This document shows, piece after piece, positions 1 to 8,870 of a stretch of 64,000 nucleotides of DNA. A program made the position numbers and the translations under genes. The notes beneath the pieces were generated by a model. That model was not told where the DNA came from, ran no database searches, and was given only the letters and a program-made list of their open reading frames with translations. How positions within the stretch are numbered: position 1 is the first letter of the stretch; each line of letters opens with the position of its first letter. Source of the stretch: an uncultured Lachnospiraceae bacterium (GTDB lineage: Bacteria; Bacillota; Clostridia; Lachnospirales; Lachnospiraceae); assembly GCA_902779575.1 (NCBI GenBank), contig CACZBW010000002.1, forward strand, positions 1 to 64,000. The letters run 5' to 3'.

Positions 1-7
1 AAAGACA

Positions 8-208
8 ATGGAAACGACAATGACGCTGAGCCATCTGGCGGATCTGATTATCGTGATCAGCTTCTGTAGCATGTGCGGTGCCGGTCTCGGCTATATGGTT
101 GCTGAACTGGTAAGCATCGCCTTTGATGGCATCAAGAAGGAACTGATCGAGCGCAAGGAGCGCAAAGCAAAAGCGCTGGAGGAATCCAGTACTGATACAA
201 CTGAATAA
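8..208 (+). CDS. Small membrane protein of a mobile element
   Basis: This 66-residue protein is not recognised. Residues 8-37 are hydrophobic enough for one or two membrane segments (LIIVISFC, then AGLGYMVAEL). A charged tail follows, rich in Lys, Arg and Glu. It lies 53 bases before the phage-type DNA polymerase on the same strand, so it probably belongs to that module. Only seven bases precede its start in the window, so its ribosome binding site cannot be assessed. A similar small one-helix protein follows the sigma-like gene at 11,838, but the two sequences are not clearly related. Confidence 0.55.
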   Translation: METTMTLSHLADLIIVISFCSMCGAGLGYMVAELVSIAFDGIKKELIERKERKAKALEESSTDTTE

Positions 209-261
209 TAGAACTGTGGCGGCAGGGCTCCAAACCCTGCCGCTTTGTGAAAGGAATTCAT

Positions 262-2250
262 ATGGAGATTAAAAATCTGTCTTTAGACCTTGAGACGAAA
301 TCAAGTGTCGACATCGGAAAATCCGGTGCCTATAAATACGCGGAGTCCCCGGATTTCGAGATTCTGCTGTTCGGTGTGTCCGTCAACCACGGCCCCATCA
401 CCGTGTACGATCTCGCCTGCGGAGATACGGTCCCGGAAGAGATCATTGCTGCGCTCTCCGATGAGCGGGTGACGAAGTGGGCCTACAATGCCAGCTTCGA
501 GCGGGTCTGCCTGTCGGTCTGGCTGCGCCGGAACTATCCGGAGCACTTCCGCTCCTATAGCATCCCCGGCGATCCGGTCCAGAACTACCTCGATCCGGCA
601 TCGTGGAAATGCACCCTGGTCTGGGCCGCTTACAATGGCCTGCCCCTGGGACTGGAAAAGGTCGGTGCAGTCCTCGGCTTTGAGGAACAGAAACTGAAGG
701 AAGGCAAGGACCTGATCAAATACTTCTGCTGCCCCTGCAAGCCTACGAAAAGCAATGGTGGCCGGACCTGGAACCTGCCGCACCACGCGCCTGAGAAATG
801 GGAACTGTTCAAAAAATACAATGAGCGCGACGTGCAGGTGGAAATGCAGATACAGGAACGGCTGAAAAACTACCCGGTGCCGGACTTCGTCTGGGATGAG
901 TACCATTTGGACCAGCAGATCAACGATCGCGGTATCATGATCGATCAGGATATGGTCCGGGAGGCGCTGCGGATCGACGAGCTTTCCAAGACGGACCTGA
1001 CCGTCCGGATGCAGAAAAAGACCGGGTTGGACAATCCCAACTCGGTCATACAGATGAAAGACTATCTGGCAGAGAACGGCATGGAGGTAGAAAGCCTCGG
1101 GAAGAAGGATGTCGCTGCCATGATCAAAACCGCGCCGGAGGATCTGGCCGAGGTGCTCTCGCTCCGGCTGCAGCTGGCTAAGAGCTCCGTCCGGAAGTAT
1201 CAGGCGATGCAGAATGCGGTCTGCGCTGATGGCCGCTGCCACGGTATGTTCCAGTTCTACGGAGCCAATCGAAGTGGACGATGGGCCGGAAGGCTGATCC
1301 AACTGCAAAATTTGCCGCAAAATCACATGGACGATCTGGAGCAGGCCCGGGAACTGGTAAAAGCCGGGGATTACGAAATGCTGGACATGCTGTACGACTC
1401 CGTCCCGGGCGTCCTGTCGGAGCTGATCCGCACAGCCTTCGTGCCGCGCCCAGGATACAAGTTCATCGTGAGCGACTTCTCCGCCATCGAAGCGCGGGTC
1501 CTGAGCCATCTCGCCGGTGAGACCTGGCGTGCAGAGGTCTTCCACAAGGGCCGTGACATCTACTGCGAAAGCGCCAGCAGGATGTTTGGTGTGCCGGTCG
1601 AGAAGCACGGCCAGAACAGCCACCTCCGGCAAAAAGGCAAAATCGCGGAATTAGCCCTCGGCTATGGCGGCAGCGTCGGTGCCCTCAAGGCGATGGGCGC
1701 TCTCGACATGGGCCTGACCGAAGACGAGCTGCAGCCGCTGGTAGATATGTGGCGCAGCAGCAACCCGCATATCACGCAGTACTGGTGGGCTGTCGATGCC
1801 GCTGTGAAGGATGCGATCCAGATGCGGACCCAGACCCAGGTTGGCGACATCACCTTCCTGATGAAAAACGGGATGCTCTTCATCACTCTACCCTCCGGAC
1901 GCAGGCTTGCCTATGTAAAGCCCCGGATCGGTGAAAACCGTTTCGGAGGTGAGTCCGTCACCTACATGGGGATTGATGCCCAGAAGAAATGGAGCCGGAT
2001 CGAAAGTTACGGTCCGAAGTTCGTCGAGAACATCGTGCAGGCGGTCAGCCGGGACATCCTGGCTCATGCTATGCGTACCTTAAGCTACTGCCAGATTGTC
2101 GGCCACGTCCATGACGAGCTCATCATCGAGTGCACCCCGGAGGTGTCCCTGGACGTGATCTGTGAGCAGATGGGGAGGACCCCGCCGTGGATACCCGGCA
2201 TCGAGCTCAGGGCCGATGGATATGAGTGCGGATTTTATCAGAAGCAGTAA
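262..2250 (+). CDS. Phage-type family A DNA polymerase with 3'-5' exonuclease domain
   Basis: It is predicted to replicate the DNA of a phage or integrative element. At 662 residues it lacks the 5' nuclease domain of cellular PolA. The N-terminal exonuclease motif I is LDLETK, with Asp9 and Glu11. The polymerase domain shows motif A (SDFSAIEARVL, Asp405), motif B (RQKGKIAELALGYGG) and motif C (GHVHDELIIE, Asp618), all with catalytic residues present. An upstream GTG at 247 is in frame, but AAGGA at 251-255 sits at ideal distance from the ATG at 262, so 262 is the better start. It reads rightwards, against the defence genes that follow. Family assignment is firm; the element type is inference. 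Confidence 0.93.
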   Translation: MEIKNLSLDLETKSSVDIGKSGAYKYAESPDFEILLFGVSVNHGPITVYDLACGDTVPEEIIAALSDERVTKWAYNASFERVCLSVWLRRNYPEHFRSYSIPGDPVQNYLDPASWKCTLVWAAYNGLPLGLEKVGAVLGFEEQKLKEGKDLIKYFCCPCKPTKSNGGRTWNLPHHAPEKWELFKKYNERDVQVEMQIQERLKNYPVPDFVWDEYHLDQQINDRGIMIDQDMVREALRIDELSKTDLTVRMQKKTGLDNPNSVIQMKDYLAENGMEVESLGKKDVAAMIKTAPEDLAEVLSLRLQLAKSSVRKYQAMQNAVCADGRCHGMFQFYGANRSGRWAGRLIQLQNLPQNHMDDLEQARELVKAGDYEMLDMLYDSVPGVLSELIRTAFVPRPGYKFIVSDFSAIEARVLSHLAGETWRAEVFHKGRDIYCESASRMFGVPVEKHGQNSHLRQKGKIAELALGYGGSVGALKAMGALDMGLTEDELQPLVDMWRSSNPHITQYWWAVDAAVKDAIQMRTQTQVGDITFLMKNGMLFITLPSGRRLAYVKPRIGENRFGGESVTYMGIDAQKKWSRIESYGPKFVENIVQAVSRDILAHAMRTLSYCQIVGHVHDELIIECTPEVSLDVICEQMGRTPPWIPGIELRADGYECGFYQKQ

Positions 2251-2295
2251 AAAAAACGGGCAGCGCCTACCTTGTTGGTAAGTGCTGCCCGAAAC
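2251..2295 (-). terminator. Terminator of the RsrI-like methylase gene
   Basis: The arms CGGGCAGC and GCTGCCCG pair around a partly paired centre. On the minus strand the hairpin is followed by a run of eight T. It lies about 90 bases beyond the methyltransferase stop and directly after the polymerase stop, so it separates the two convergent units. Confidence 0.75.
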
Positions 2296-2384
2296 ATATC
2301 GGTTATACTTGTCGTTGACACGGTAGCTATTCTAGTGAAAGTTACTTCAATCACCACCTGACAAATAAAATAGTTACGCTTTCT

Positions 2385-3188
2385 TTATTTAACAAAATGG
2401 GTAATAGCATTTGAATATGTGAAGTTCCTGTTGATACACCTATCAAGTTGATCTTGGGCATATTCTAGTGTTGTCGGATCTTTATCGCAGCTTATTGAGT
2501 TTCTGCCTGTTTCAATGCATACTCTGGTCGATATTGCTGACCCTGCGAATAAGTCCATTACTGTGTCACCCTCGGAGCTTAGCCCTTTAACCAGTCTTTC
2601 GATTATAGCATATGGTTTCTGTGTGGGGTGCCCCACTCGTTCTAAAGAATTGCTGTTTAATCTTGATATTTCCCATACGTTTGTGGGATTTTTCCCTTTA
2701 TCCAGGTTATCGGGATTCAGTCTCTTATCCCTTTTATATAGTTCAAGCGTAGCCGCATCATACTTGATACGTATGTCGTCAAGATTAAAAGTATATTTCT
2801 TGGTTTTTGCAAACCACATTATTTCTTCATGCCGATTAGAAAAGAAGCGCCTGGCAGAAATACCATTCTTATAATACCAAATGATGACATTAACTAACTT
2901 TAATTGTGTGTGTGATCTAATATAATGCACTAGTTCAAAAAGGTCACCACGCCCAGCATTTTCAAACTGAAATCCACCGAAAAGAACTAAATTTCCGGTT
3001 CTTGATAAAACACGATAAGACTCCTCGATCCATTGAGAAGCCCATTCTATATAATTATCATAAGAATCCCACTCCGCGATATCAATATTATACGGCGGAT
3101 CAGCAATAATAAGCTGAATTGAATTATCTGGTATTTGCTTTAGACAATCAAGTACATCACAAACAATTACCGCATGTTTAGTTTCCAT
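2385..3188 (-). CDS. RsrI-like N6-adenine DNA methyltransferase (predicted GAATTC)
   Basis: It is predicted to methylate adenine in GAATTC and protect DNA from the neighbouring EcoRI-like nuclease. The catalytic motif IADPPYN is near the N-terminus (Asp30-Tyr33) and the SAM-binding motif VMDLFAGSA is near the C-terminus, which is the beta-class order. From memory of M.RsrI, long blocks match closely: RHEEIMWFAKTKKY, KRLNPDNLDKG, NPTNVW and SLERVGHPTQKP. It is 267 residues, shorter than M.RsrI (about 319), mainly at the termini. It has its own promoter, separate from the nuclease operon, which would let methylation come first. The ribosome binding site (AGGAAGGG) is rather far from the ATG. 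Confidence 0.93.
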   Translation of the reverse strand: METKHAVIVCDVLDCLKQIPDNSIQLIIADPPYNIDIAEWDSYDNYIEWASQWIEESYRVLSRTGNLVLFGGFQFENAGRGDLFELVHYIRSHTQLKLVNVIIWYYKNGISARRFFSNRHEEIMWFAKTKKYTFNLDDIRIKYDAATLELYKRDKRLNPDNLDKGKNPTNVWEISRLNSNSLERVGHPTQKPYAIIERLVKGLSSEGDTVMDLFAGSAISTRVCIETGRNSISCDKDPTTLEYAQDQLDRCINRNFTYSNAITHFVK

Positions 3189-3227
3189 AAATATTACATT
3201 TACCCTTCCTCTGCTATCAATCGTAAT

Positions 3228-3255
3228 CCTATATTCTCCCTTCTGCCCGTGTCAA
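3228..3255 (-). promoter_or_regulatory. Promoter of the RsrI-like methylase gene
   Basis: A perfect -35 TTGACA (3250-3255) and a -10 TATAGG (3228-3233) are 16 bases apart on the minus strand. They would start transcription about 33 bases before the methylase ATG. This is the only good promoter between the endonuclease and the methylase. Confidence 0.6.
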
Positions 3256-3289
3256 CATAGAAAGGATGATATGACTATCCCAAGCGCTC

Positions 3290-3327
3290 AAAAGCCAATT
3301 ATCGTTTGCAGACGATAATTGGCTTTT
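3290..3327. terminator. Bidirectional terminator between nuclease and methylase genes
   Basis: A perfect 16-base-pair stem (3290-3305 with 3312-3327) encloses the loop TTGCAG. The outer arms are AAAA and TTTT, so it could terminate on either strand. It lies just after the EcoRI-like gene and isolates the defence operon from the methylase promoter. Confidence 0.85.
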
Positions 3328-3353
3328 GCAATGCTACTTGACAGCAGAAGCCT

Positions 3354-4184
3354 TTATCTTTTACTAAGCTGATCAAAAAGATCTGAGCCCAGCATCTTTA
3401 AGGAAGTGCGCGCAACATCAAGCATGACCATGATCATGTCTTCATCATTCCAATGTCCGCCTTCTCCCTTAGTGTATATTGAAGCCGCCTGTAACATGAT
3501 GGTTGCACCATTGCATTTTACGAATTTGTTTTCACAAAGATTTGTATTAATTGGCATTCCATAGTTAGCTGCAGTCAGCCGGTCAAGTCTATTCAATGTA
3601 CCGTCATTGTAAACCAAGGTCACTTCTCTGCCGTCAGGTCTTTTGACCGTAACGTTCTGAGTCAAAAAGTTAGAGCCCTCCAAAAATAGTATGTAAGGGA
3701 AATATCGTTCGGCCAGCATGAAATTAGCTATCTCATTAACATTTTTATAAGCTCTTTCTATAGCATTTCCGGCCGCCATGAGGTCTTGATTATTTTTCTT
3801 CCCTACAAGTTTTCCAGCTTTGATGTTTTCAATATCCTTGCCTTGATGTTTAGCCTCTGATACCAGCACAACACGCCAATTTCCATTATCATCCTGTACT
3901 TCAATAAGACCACCATCAGGTCTTATGCTTGCACTTTCGACAAAAAGTGTCTGTCCTAAGTATTTATCAACTTTCTGCAAAGCCTCATTTATCTCTTTTT
4001 TGGACAAGTCCTTCCTGTAACGAAAAGTAAGCATAGGGAACTCATACTCAAGCTGTTTTATAACAAATAGCGAAGTATTACCGACCTCTTTGTCGTGGAT
4101 TTGAGCGTCTTTATGGAAAATAGTAATCGGTCCCTGTCCCTCTTTTTGCTGTACAGTAAGTCTATTTGACTGTCCTTTTTTCAT
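3354..4184 (-). CDS. EcoRI-like type II restriction endonuclease
   Basis: It is predicted to cut unmethylated GAATTC. The 276-residue protein is collinear with EcoRI (277). The catalytic residues appear as PDGG (Asp90) and SEAKHQGKD (Glu110, Lys112), one position off EcoRI Asp91/Glu111/Lys113. The recognition segment MAAGNAIER, which in EcoRI reads the GAATTC bases, is identical, and RLDRLTAANYGMPIN is also conserved. AAAGGAG precedes the ATG. It is the last gene of the long defence operon, 34 bases after the zinc-ribbon methylase and before a strong terminator. No inactivating change is visible. Specificity is inferred from conserved recognition residues. Confidence 0.95.
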   Translation of the reverse strand: MKKGQSNRLTVQQKEGQGPITIFHKDAQIHDKEVGNTSLFVIKQLEYEFPMLTFRYRKDLSKKEINEALQKVDKYLGQTLFVESASIRPDGGLIEVQDDNGNWRVVLVSEAKHQGKDIENIKAGKLVGKKNNQDLMAAGNAIERAYKNVNEIANFMLAERYFPYILFLEGSNFLTQNVTVKRPDGREVTLVYNDGTLNRLDRLTAANYGMPINTNLCENKFVKCNGATIMLQAASIYTKGEGGHWNDEDMIMVMLDVARTSLKMLGSDLFDQLSKR

Positions 4185-4218
4185 GATACTTCACTCCTTT
4201 ACTATTGCTTAATCGTTT

Positions 4219-6003
4219 TTATTTCAGAAAATATTTATTGCCATTTTTGTCGCATGTACGATCCAGCCATGCTGCAATTTCTTTGTCGTCCGGAACTTCA
4301 GCCAAATTATATTCGTTAACTAATTTTATAATCTGGGACTGCACAGCGCGCATTGTTTTTCCGCCCTGTAAAAACTCTGGATCTAGTAACTCGAAGGCAC
4401 TCTTTTTTACATTTGAGCCTATACTATGTGGTTTTCCATCTTCCGCCTTGCGATAAGTGATGAAAGCACTAACCGGATTCGTGTCATTTATATGATTAGT
4501 GTGGAACGTTGTTCCTCTTTCGTTTTCAACTATATTAATAAACTCAAAACCTAAGCGCACCTGCATGATCTCCTTAAGTTCGTTCCATATATTGCTAAAC
4601 TTACTATGGAAGGCCACCGTGAAATACGCTCCGGGTTTAAGCACTCTAAACACTTCTCCAAAAGCCTTCTCTATATATGATCCCCAAAGTTCCACATATC
4701 CTTCCTTCTTTTCATAATCCATAGGAATCATTATTTCATTTTCAAGGTCTTCTTTTTCATGCAGCCAAGCACTATAAAACAAGTTTAATTCCGCATATGG
4801 TACCATGCCCCCATACGGCGGATCAATAAAAGCATAATCTACCGAGCAATCTGGAATATCTATTTTTTTCGCATCTCCACGTATGATTCGAATGTCTGAC
4901 CTTGTCTTTTCCTGATCTAACTGATTCTGCAAGAAGGCCTTTGCCTCAGAGATAGCTTTATACTTGCGTTTAAACACGGTAAGAACATTCTGTTCTTTTC
5001 CGACAGGAGGAATATGATAAACATTTTTTATGCCCGAACCAGTAAATAATCGACTACTCGTCCTGAACAAAGTTTCCAAAAAGATGAACTTCATGAAGCT
5101 CTTTACACTGTAGTCTTGAATCTCTTCTTCGATATAACGATTTAATATTTTCAATGCAATAAGATTGTTCTTAGGGAACAGATCACTTACAGAAGCGTCT
5201 ATGGCAAAGCCAGGCCATCCTCCGACTCTTGGATAAGCCCTATTATATACAATCTGCTCGCTAGGCGACCATAAATCTCCGTATTCTTGCTCATACCGAG
5301 CTAAAGTACTAGCCCACAATTTCTTATCATCATCTGTAATTTCGCGGGTTTCCTTTTTACCCTTCTTCCCCACAGGCTGTATAGTAACTTCTACAGGTCT
5401 TCTTTTATCAGTCTGAAGCTCTTTTATCTTTTTATCTGCTATATTGATAATTTGTCCACAGTGAGGGCATTTGTATTCGGATCTTTTTCCGGTCTCATTC
5501 TTATACAGGACTATTTCTTCATGACAGCTTGGGCATGCATATACATTACTAGCAATGATTACTTCGCTATATCCTTCTGAGCCATCGGACAGCAGCGTTG
5601 TATATATTCCATTAATAATTGGCTCGAGTTTCTTAACCAGTGATTTATATTCCTTGTCTAGCATCTTCAAATCAACATAGTTAATTATGTTGTATTCCAT
5701 ATTGACAGCAAGAGGGCTATCATCCATCAAAATGGCTTTTCTCCCCTCTAACAGAGCCGCGACGCCAGTAGATCCACTCCCTGCACAAGTATCGAGCACC
5801 ACTCCACCTGCTTTTGTATAAGACCTAATGTATTTTTGAATATTCTGGTAGAAAATCTTACTGGGGTAGCCAATCGATTTGAATATAGGGTCCCCCATAC
5901 GTTTCTTGTCGCTAAAGTCTTCATCGTGAAAATGAAAGTCACTATTAACACAGGATTCAGTATTAAAGAATCCTTGCAAGTCCATATATTCTTCTTTTTT
6001 CAT
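4219..6003 (-). CDS. Zinc-ribbon adenine-specific DNA methylase (COG1743-like)
   Basis: This 594-residue protein is predicted to methylate adenine in DNA. The SAM motif VLDTCAGSGSTG lies near residues 66-77. A zinc ribbon with two pairs of cysteines (CPSC and CPHC) lies near residues 157-184. The catalytic motif IDPPYGG is at Asp394. The SAM motif comes first and the catalytic motif last, with a large central insert that could read the target. A GGAGG site precedes the ATG at 6003. It is cotranscribed with the EcoRI-like nuclease, although the cognate GAATTC methylase is more likely the RsrI-like one. It may be a second modification specificity; its target cannot be told from the sequence. 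Confidence 0.82.
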   Translation of the reverse strand: MKKEEYMDLQGFFNTESCVNSDFHFHDEDFSDKKRMGDPIFKSIGYPSKIFYQNIQKYIRSYTKAGGVVLDTCAGSGSTGVAALLEGRKAILMDDSPLAVNMEYNIINYVDLKMLDKEYKSLVKKLEPIINGIYTTLLSDGSEGYSEVIIASNVYACPSCHEEIVLYKNETGKRSEYKCPHCGQIINIADKKIKELQTDKRRPVEVTIQPVGKKGKKETREITDDDKKLWASTLARYEQEYGDLWSPSEQIVYNRAYPRVGGWPGFAIDASVSDLFPKNNLIALKILNRYIEEEIQDYSVKSFMKFIFLETLFRTSSRLFTGSGIKNVYHIPPVGKEQNVLTVFKRKYKAISEAKAFLQNQLDQEKTRSDIRIIRGDAKKIDIPDCSVDYAFIDPPYGGMVPYAELNLFYSAWLHEKEDLENEIMIPMDYEKKEGYVELWGSYIEKAFGEVFRVLKPGAYFTVAFHSKFSNIWNELKEIMQVRLGFEFINIVENERGTTFHTNHINDTNPVSAFITYRKAEDGKPHSIGSNVKKSAFELLDPEFLQGGKTMRAVQSQIIKLVNEYNLAEVPDDKEIAAWLDRTCDKNGNKYFLK

Positions 6004-6058
6004 GTAGCAATCCTCCTGCCTGTAAGTAAATTCATATTAAGATCTTGAAATAATCAAG

Positions 6059-6304
6059 TCATTTTTTTACCACATCGAAGGTTGCTGGTTTAGAAGTGAC
6101 CTGCACAAAACGAGCATCTTCCCCTCGCGCAATATCTTTATGCAACAAAGCATTTATAGTATTCTGTGGTGTTTTTCCCATTTTGCCTATCGCGTCAATT
6201 GTTCCATCTTTTTTTGCAGCATCCAAAGCCTCCTTTATTGTCAGTGGCCTGTTTGCTAACAATATCTCTTTTTCCATTAATTCTAATAATGTCACGACAG
6301 TCAT
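6059..6304 (-). CDS. HARE-HTH domain protein
   Basis: The 81 residues match the HARE-HTH winged-helix fold. They begin with a helix (LLELMEKEIL), then RPLTIKEALDAA and GKTPQNTINALLHKDI, followed by a short beta hairpin. In other bacteria this domain is often fused to restriction enzymes and is thought to sense modified DNA. Here it stands alone between a Cro-like regulator and the zinc-ribbon methylase in the same operon. It may be a DNA-binding subunit of that methylase or of the nuclease. The family is fairly clear; its partner is inference. Confidence 0.7.
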   Translation of the reverse strand: MTVVTLLELMEKEILLANRPLTIKEALDAAKKDGTIDAIGKMGKTPQNTINALLHKDIARGEDARFVQVTSKPATFDVVKK

Positions 6305-6322
6305 TACCTTTCTAATAATTGT

Positions 6323-6526
6323 TTATTCCTCAATGGTCTCCATAATATCTTCAACTTTACAGTTCAAAGTTTTACATATTTTTAGAAGCACATCTGTAGT
6401 AATATTGCCACCCTTCCCAAGTTTCGCGATAGATGCGGCGCTAATACCTGCCGCATCTTTCAGGTCCATCTTAGTCATTTCTTTATCTATTAGTAGTTTC
6501 CATAATTTGTTATAACTGAGACGCAT
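6323..6526 (-). CDS. Small Cro/C1-type HTH regulator, possible controller protein
   Basis: This 67-residue protein is a single helix-turn-helix domain: LWKLLIDKEMTK, then MDLKDAAGISAASIAKLGKG, then VLLKICKTLNCKVEDI. It resembles YozG-type repressors. AGGAGGAGG lies just before the ATG. It is 13 bases after the ATPase gene and ahead of the methylase and nuclease genes. This is a position in which restriction-modification controller proteins delay nuclease expression. No matching operator was found near 6,527-6,540, so the control role is inferred. Confidence 0.75.
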   Translation of the reverse strand: MRLSYNKLWKLLIDKEMTKMDLKDAAGISAASIAKLGKGGNITTDVLLKICKTLNCKVEDIMETIEE

Positions 6527-6539
6527 CTAAAACCTCCTC

Positions 6540-8855
6540 CTACTTGATTCCCATCATCATTTTGAAATGCTGATCTTGCCCCATGTGGTGAAAGATCTCC
6601 TGGAACGTTTCTCTGCACTGTTCTATATCAATAACGTCATCCACATAGTGAAGTCCGTCATTAACACCGTAGGTGGTGGCCGCTATGTAAGAAAGCATAG
6701 TGGTTGCCATGTCGAACTTGGTATAGTCTTCATTACCTTCCGCATCATGTGTTAAATCTGGCTTGTGTTCCTCCAGTATAGTACGTCGCAACTGGCTGCC
6801 GTCAAATCCACATATCTGGAGAAAGTAGTACTCAAGGATTCGCCGGATTACATTGATGAGTGGAATCGCAGAAGTAACATCTTTCAACTCCTTATACTCA
6901 TCCCACAGTGCAGCATAGGAATTCTTTACGGGATTTACGTTCATCCATTCTGTGGGGCAGTCCGGATCTCGTCTGCGCTTCAAGTCAACGGAGGATCTAT
7001 TTTCTCTCTTCTTAACAAGGTAGAAAGATACAAACTCGTACCGATGAGCATGCGGATAAGTGATTTCTCGGTGGAAATATGCATTATGGGTCAGGATGAA
7101 TATCTGCTTTATGAAGTTTCCTTTCATCACTGCGTCTCGGTTATCTGCGTTGTTCCTGCAGATCTCGATCATCTTCCGTACCTGTTCACCGACGATGAAA
7201 AGTACGCCACTGTCCATACTCGATACAGGATCGTCAATGACTACAATTTTCTGTCGGCTGTCACCCTCAGCTGATTCGCTTCCAAAAACCCTCTGTTGAA
7301 AATACAAGAAGGCTATGAAATTCTTTTCGCCTTCACTCAAATCTTCAGCCACTAAACCGGTATCTGTCCTAACGACCTCATAATTGATTGACGGACCGGA
7401 TTCTGCACCTGGGCCCCCTGTTTTGCATGGACGGACTTCAAAGCCCTGAAAACCTGCGTCCCGAAGCATAGTGTTGATATTGGCAATCGCAGTCTCTGTC
7501 TCGACCGTCTGGCTGCGCAGATCGCGTAGTTCCCCTTGGATTATTTCCACGGTTTCATTCTGCTTGTTAATCGTAGTCTGTAGATTCTGCATTTCCTTAC
7601 TCAATGCAGTATCGCTGCGGTTATATGCTTCGAACACGTCCCTCAACACGAAAGCCATGTGCTCAAAAACTAGATCCCGGCACTCTTTCTTTTTCTTCGG
7701 CCCTGCTTCCACTATGACATTATTCTGATCGATAAGTTTATTGAATCCCTCAATCAACTCAGATAGGTCTTGCATCAAGGAGGCCGTCGGCTCCAGACTG
7801 ACGATCTTGGTAGGGTCTTCCTGTTTTTCTTTAATAAGATCTATATTCGTTGTGATAGCAGCCCTCAAGGCCGCAAGTTTGTCCTGATACTTCTTTATTT
7901 CGACCGCCGGATAAATGTCCTGCGGCACCTGCGATAATGGTACAAATAGAGCGTTTGCAGCATCTCGGTAGGCGGTCAGAAAAGCGTTAAGTCGCTGAAG
8001 ATTCCTTTCGTATCTATTGTCAAAACTGTCCGCCATCATCTTTTCAAAATCATCCTGGAGAGGACGTGAGCAGTACGGACATTTTCCGTCAGCCTTAACG
8101 TGATATGCCTCATGGCCTTGCCGGAACCATTCTGTAGCACCGAGATCGTTGAGGAAAGATGCGAACTCTGTCTGTGCGGCGTTTACGATCACCACTCTCA
8201 AAATGTCCCCACCTTCTATCTCGTCGAGAACCGATGTGTCAGCTATGGTGTTGAACCGGGGATATCTCTTAGCGGTATCAGAATACGCTGCATCACACAT
8301 CCGCCGAAGCTCATCCAGGTCATGTTCGACCGGGCTGTGTCTTTGTACCTCCTCGGTAAACTGCCTGGATTTCTTTTTCCCTTCTTGGGTTTCATCAAAC
8401 CTTTCACGCAGATCACTGGTTTTATCCCAACAGTCTTTGAATAACTGTTTCTGAAGCTCAACCCGGATACCTCTTTTTTTCTCATATTCTGCAGAGGCAT
8501 CAGCTGATGCTTTTCTCGCATCCGACTGCAAGGCAGATTTTTCATCGATCTGTTCCTGGATTCTGACGTTCACATCGTTGATTGTAAAAACTCCCGGGAG
8601 TGAATGATAGCTGGCTACATTCCGGTTGATAAAATCCTGATTGTAAACCAACGGAATGTAATCTGCATGTGACCGTCCCGGGGCATATGTCACGCCCGTT
8701 CCGGACTGGATTGCTTTTGCTATGGTTGACTTTCCAGTGCCGTTATTACCAAAGAAAAAGTTCACATACGTAGGCTCAATTACGGCATGCGTCCCCTTAA
8801 AAGTAGCATCGTCCAGTTCAATCTTTCTAATCTCACTCGGCAGTTTATCTGGCAT
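6540..8855 (-). CDS. RloC/PrrC-like AAA_13 ATPase with zinc hook
   Basis: This 771-residue protein is an SMC/ABC-type ATPase. Walker A is GNNGTGKST (residues 36-44), the ABC signature LSEGE is near residue 507, and Walker B VVIDDP is near residue 539. Coiled coils flank a zinc-hook CPYC (Cys259, Cys262). The C-terminus has RRILE (Arg671/672, Glu675) and a later NDGLH (His736). This recalls the Arg-Glu-His nuclease centre of the anticodon nucleases PrrC and RloC, but the spacing is wide and activity is unproven. PrrC and RloC genes are often linked to restriction systems, as here. It is the third gene of a cassette with two unknown proteins. An alternative is the ATPase of an ABC-three-component system. 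Confidence 0.8.
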   Translation of the reverse strand: MPDKLPSEIRKIELDDATFKGTHAVIEPTYVNFFFGNNGTGKSTIAKAIQSGTGVTYAPGRSHADYIPLVYNQDFINRNVASYHSLPGVFTINDVNVRIQEQIDEKSALQSDARKASADASAEYEKKRGIRVELQKQLFKDCWDKTSDLRERFDETQEGKKKSRQFTEEVQRHSPVEHDLDELRRMCDAAYSDTAKRYPRFNTIADTSVLDEIEGGDILRVVIVNAAQTEFASFLNDLGATEWFRQGHEAYHVKADGKCPYCSRPLQDDFEKMMADSFDNRYERNLQRLNAFLTAYRDAANALFVPLSQVPQDIYPAVEIKKYQDKLAALRAAITTNIDLIKEKQEDPTKIVSLEPTASLMQDLSELIEGFNKLIDQNNVIVEAGPKKKKECRDLVFEHMAFVLRDVFEAYNRSDTALSKEMQNLQTTINKQNETVEIIQGELRDLRSQTVETETAIANINTMLRDAGFQGFEVRPCKTGGPGAESGPSINYEVVRTDTGLVAEDLSEGEKNFIAFLYFQQRVFGSESAEGDSRQKIVVIDDPVSSMDSGVLFIVGEQVRKMIEICRNNADNRDAVMKGNFIKQIFILTHNAYFHREITYPHAHRYEFVSFYLVKKRENRSSVDLKRRRDPDCPTEWMNVNPVKNSYAALWDEYKELKDVTSAIPLINVIRRILEYYFLQICGFDGSQLRRTILEEHKPDLTHDAEGNEDYTKFDMATTMLSYIAATTYGVNDGLHYVDDVIDIEQCRETFQEIFHHMGQDQHFKMMMGIK

Positions 8856-8870
8856 TCATTTCCTCCATAA

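Noticed and set aside
301-1632. A 443-residue open frame on the minus strand within the polymerase gene
   Set aside because: It lies opposite a polymerase with all catalytic motifs. The translated product has no recognisable domain and the codon pattern is that of an antisense frame in GC-rich DNA.
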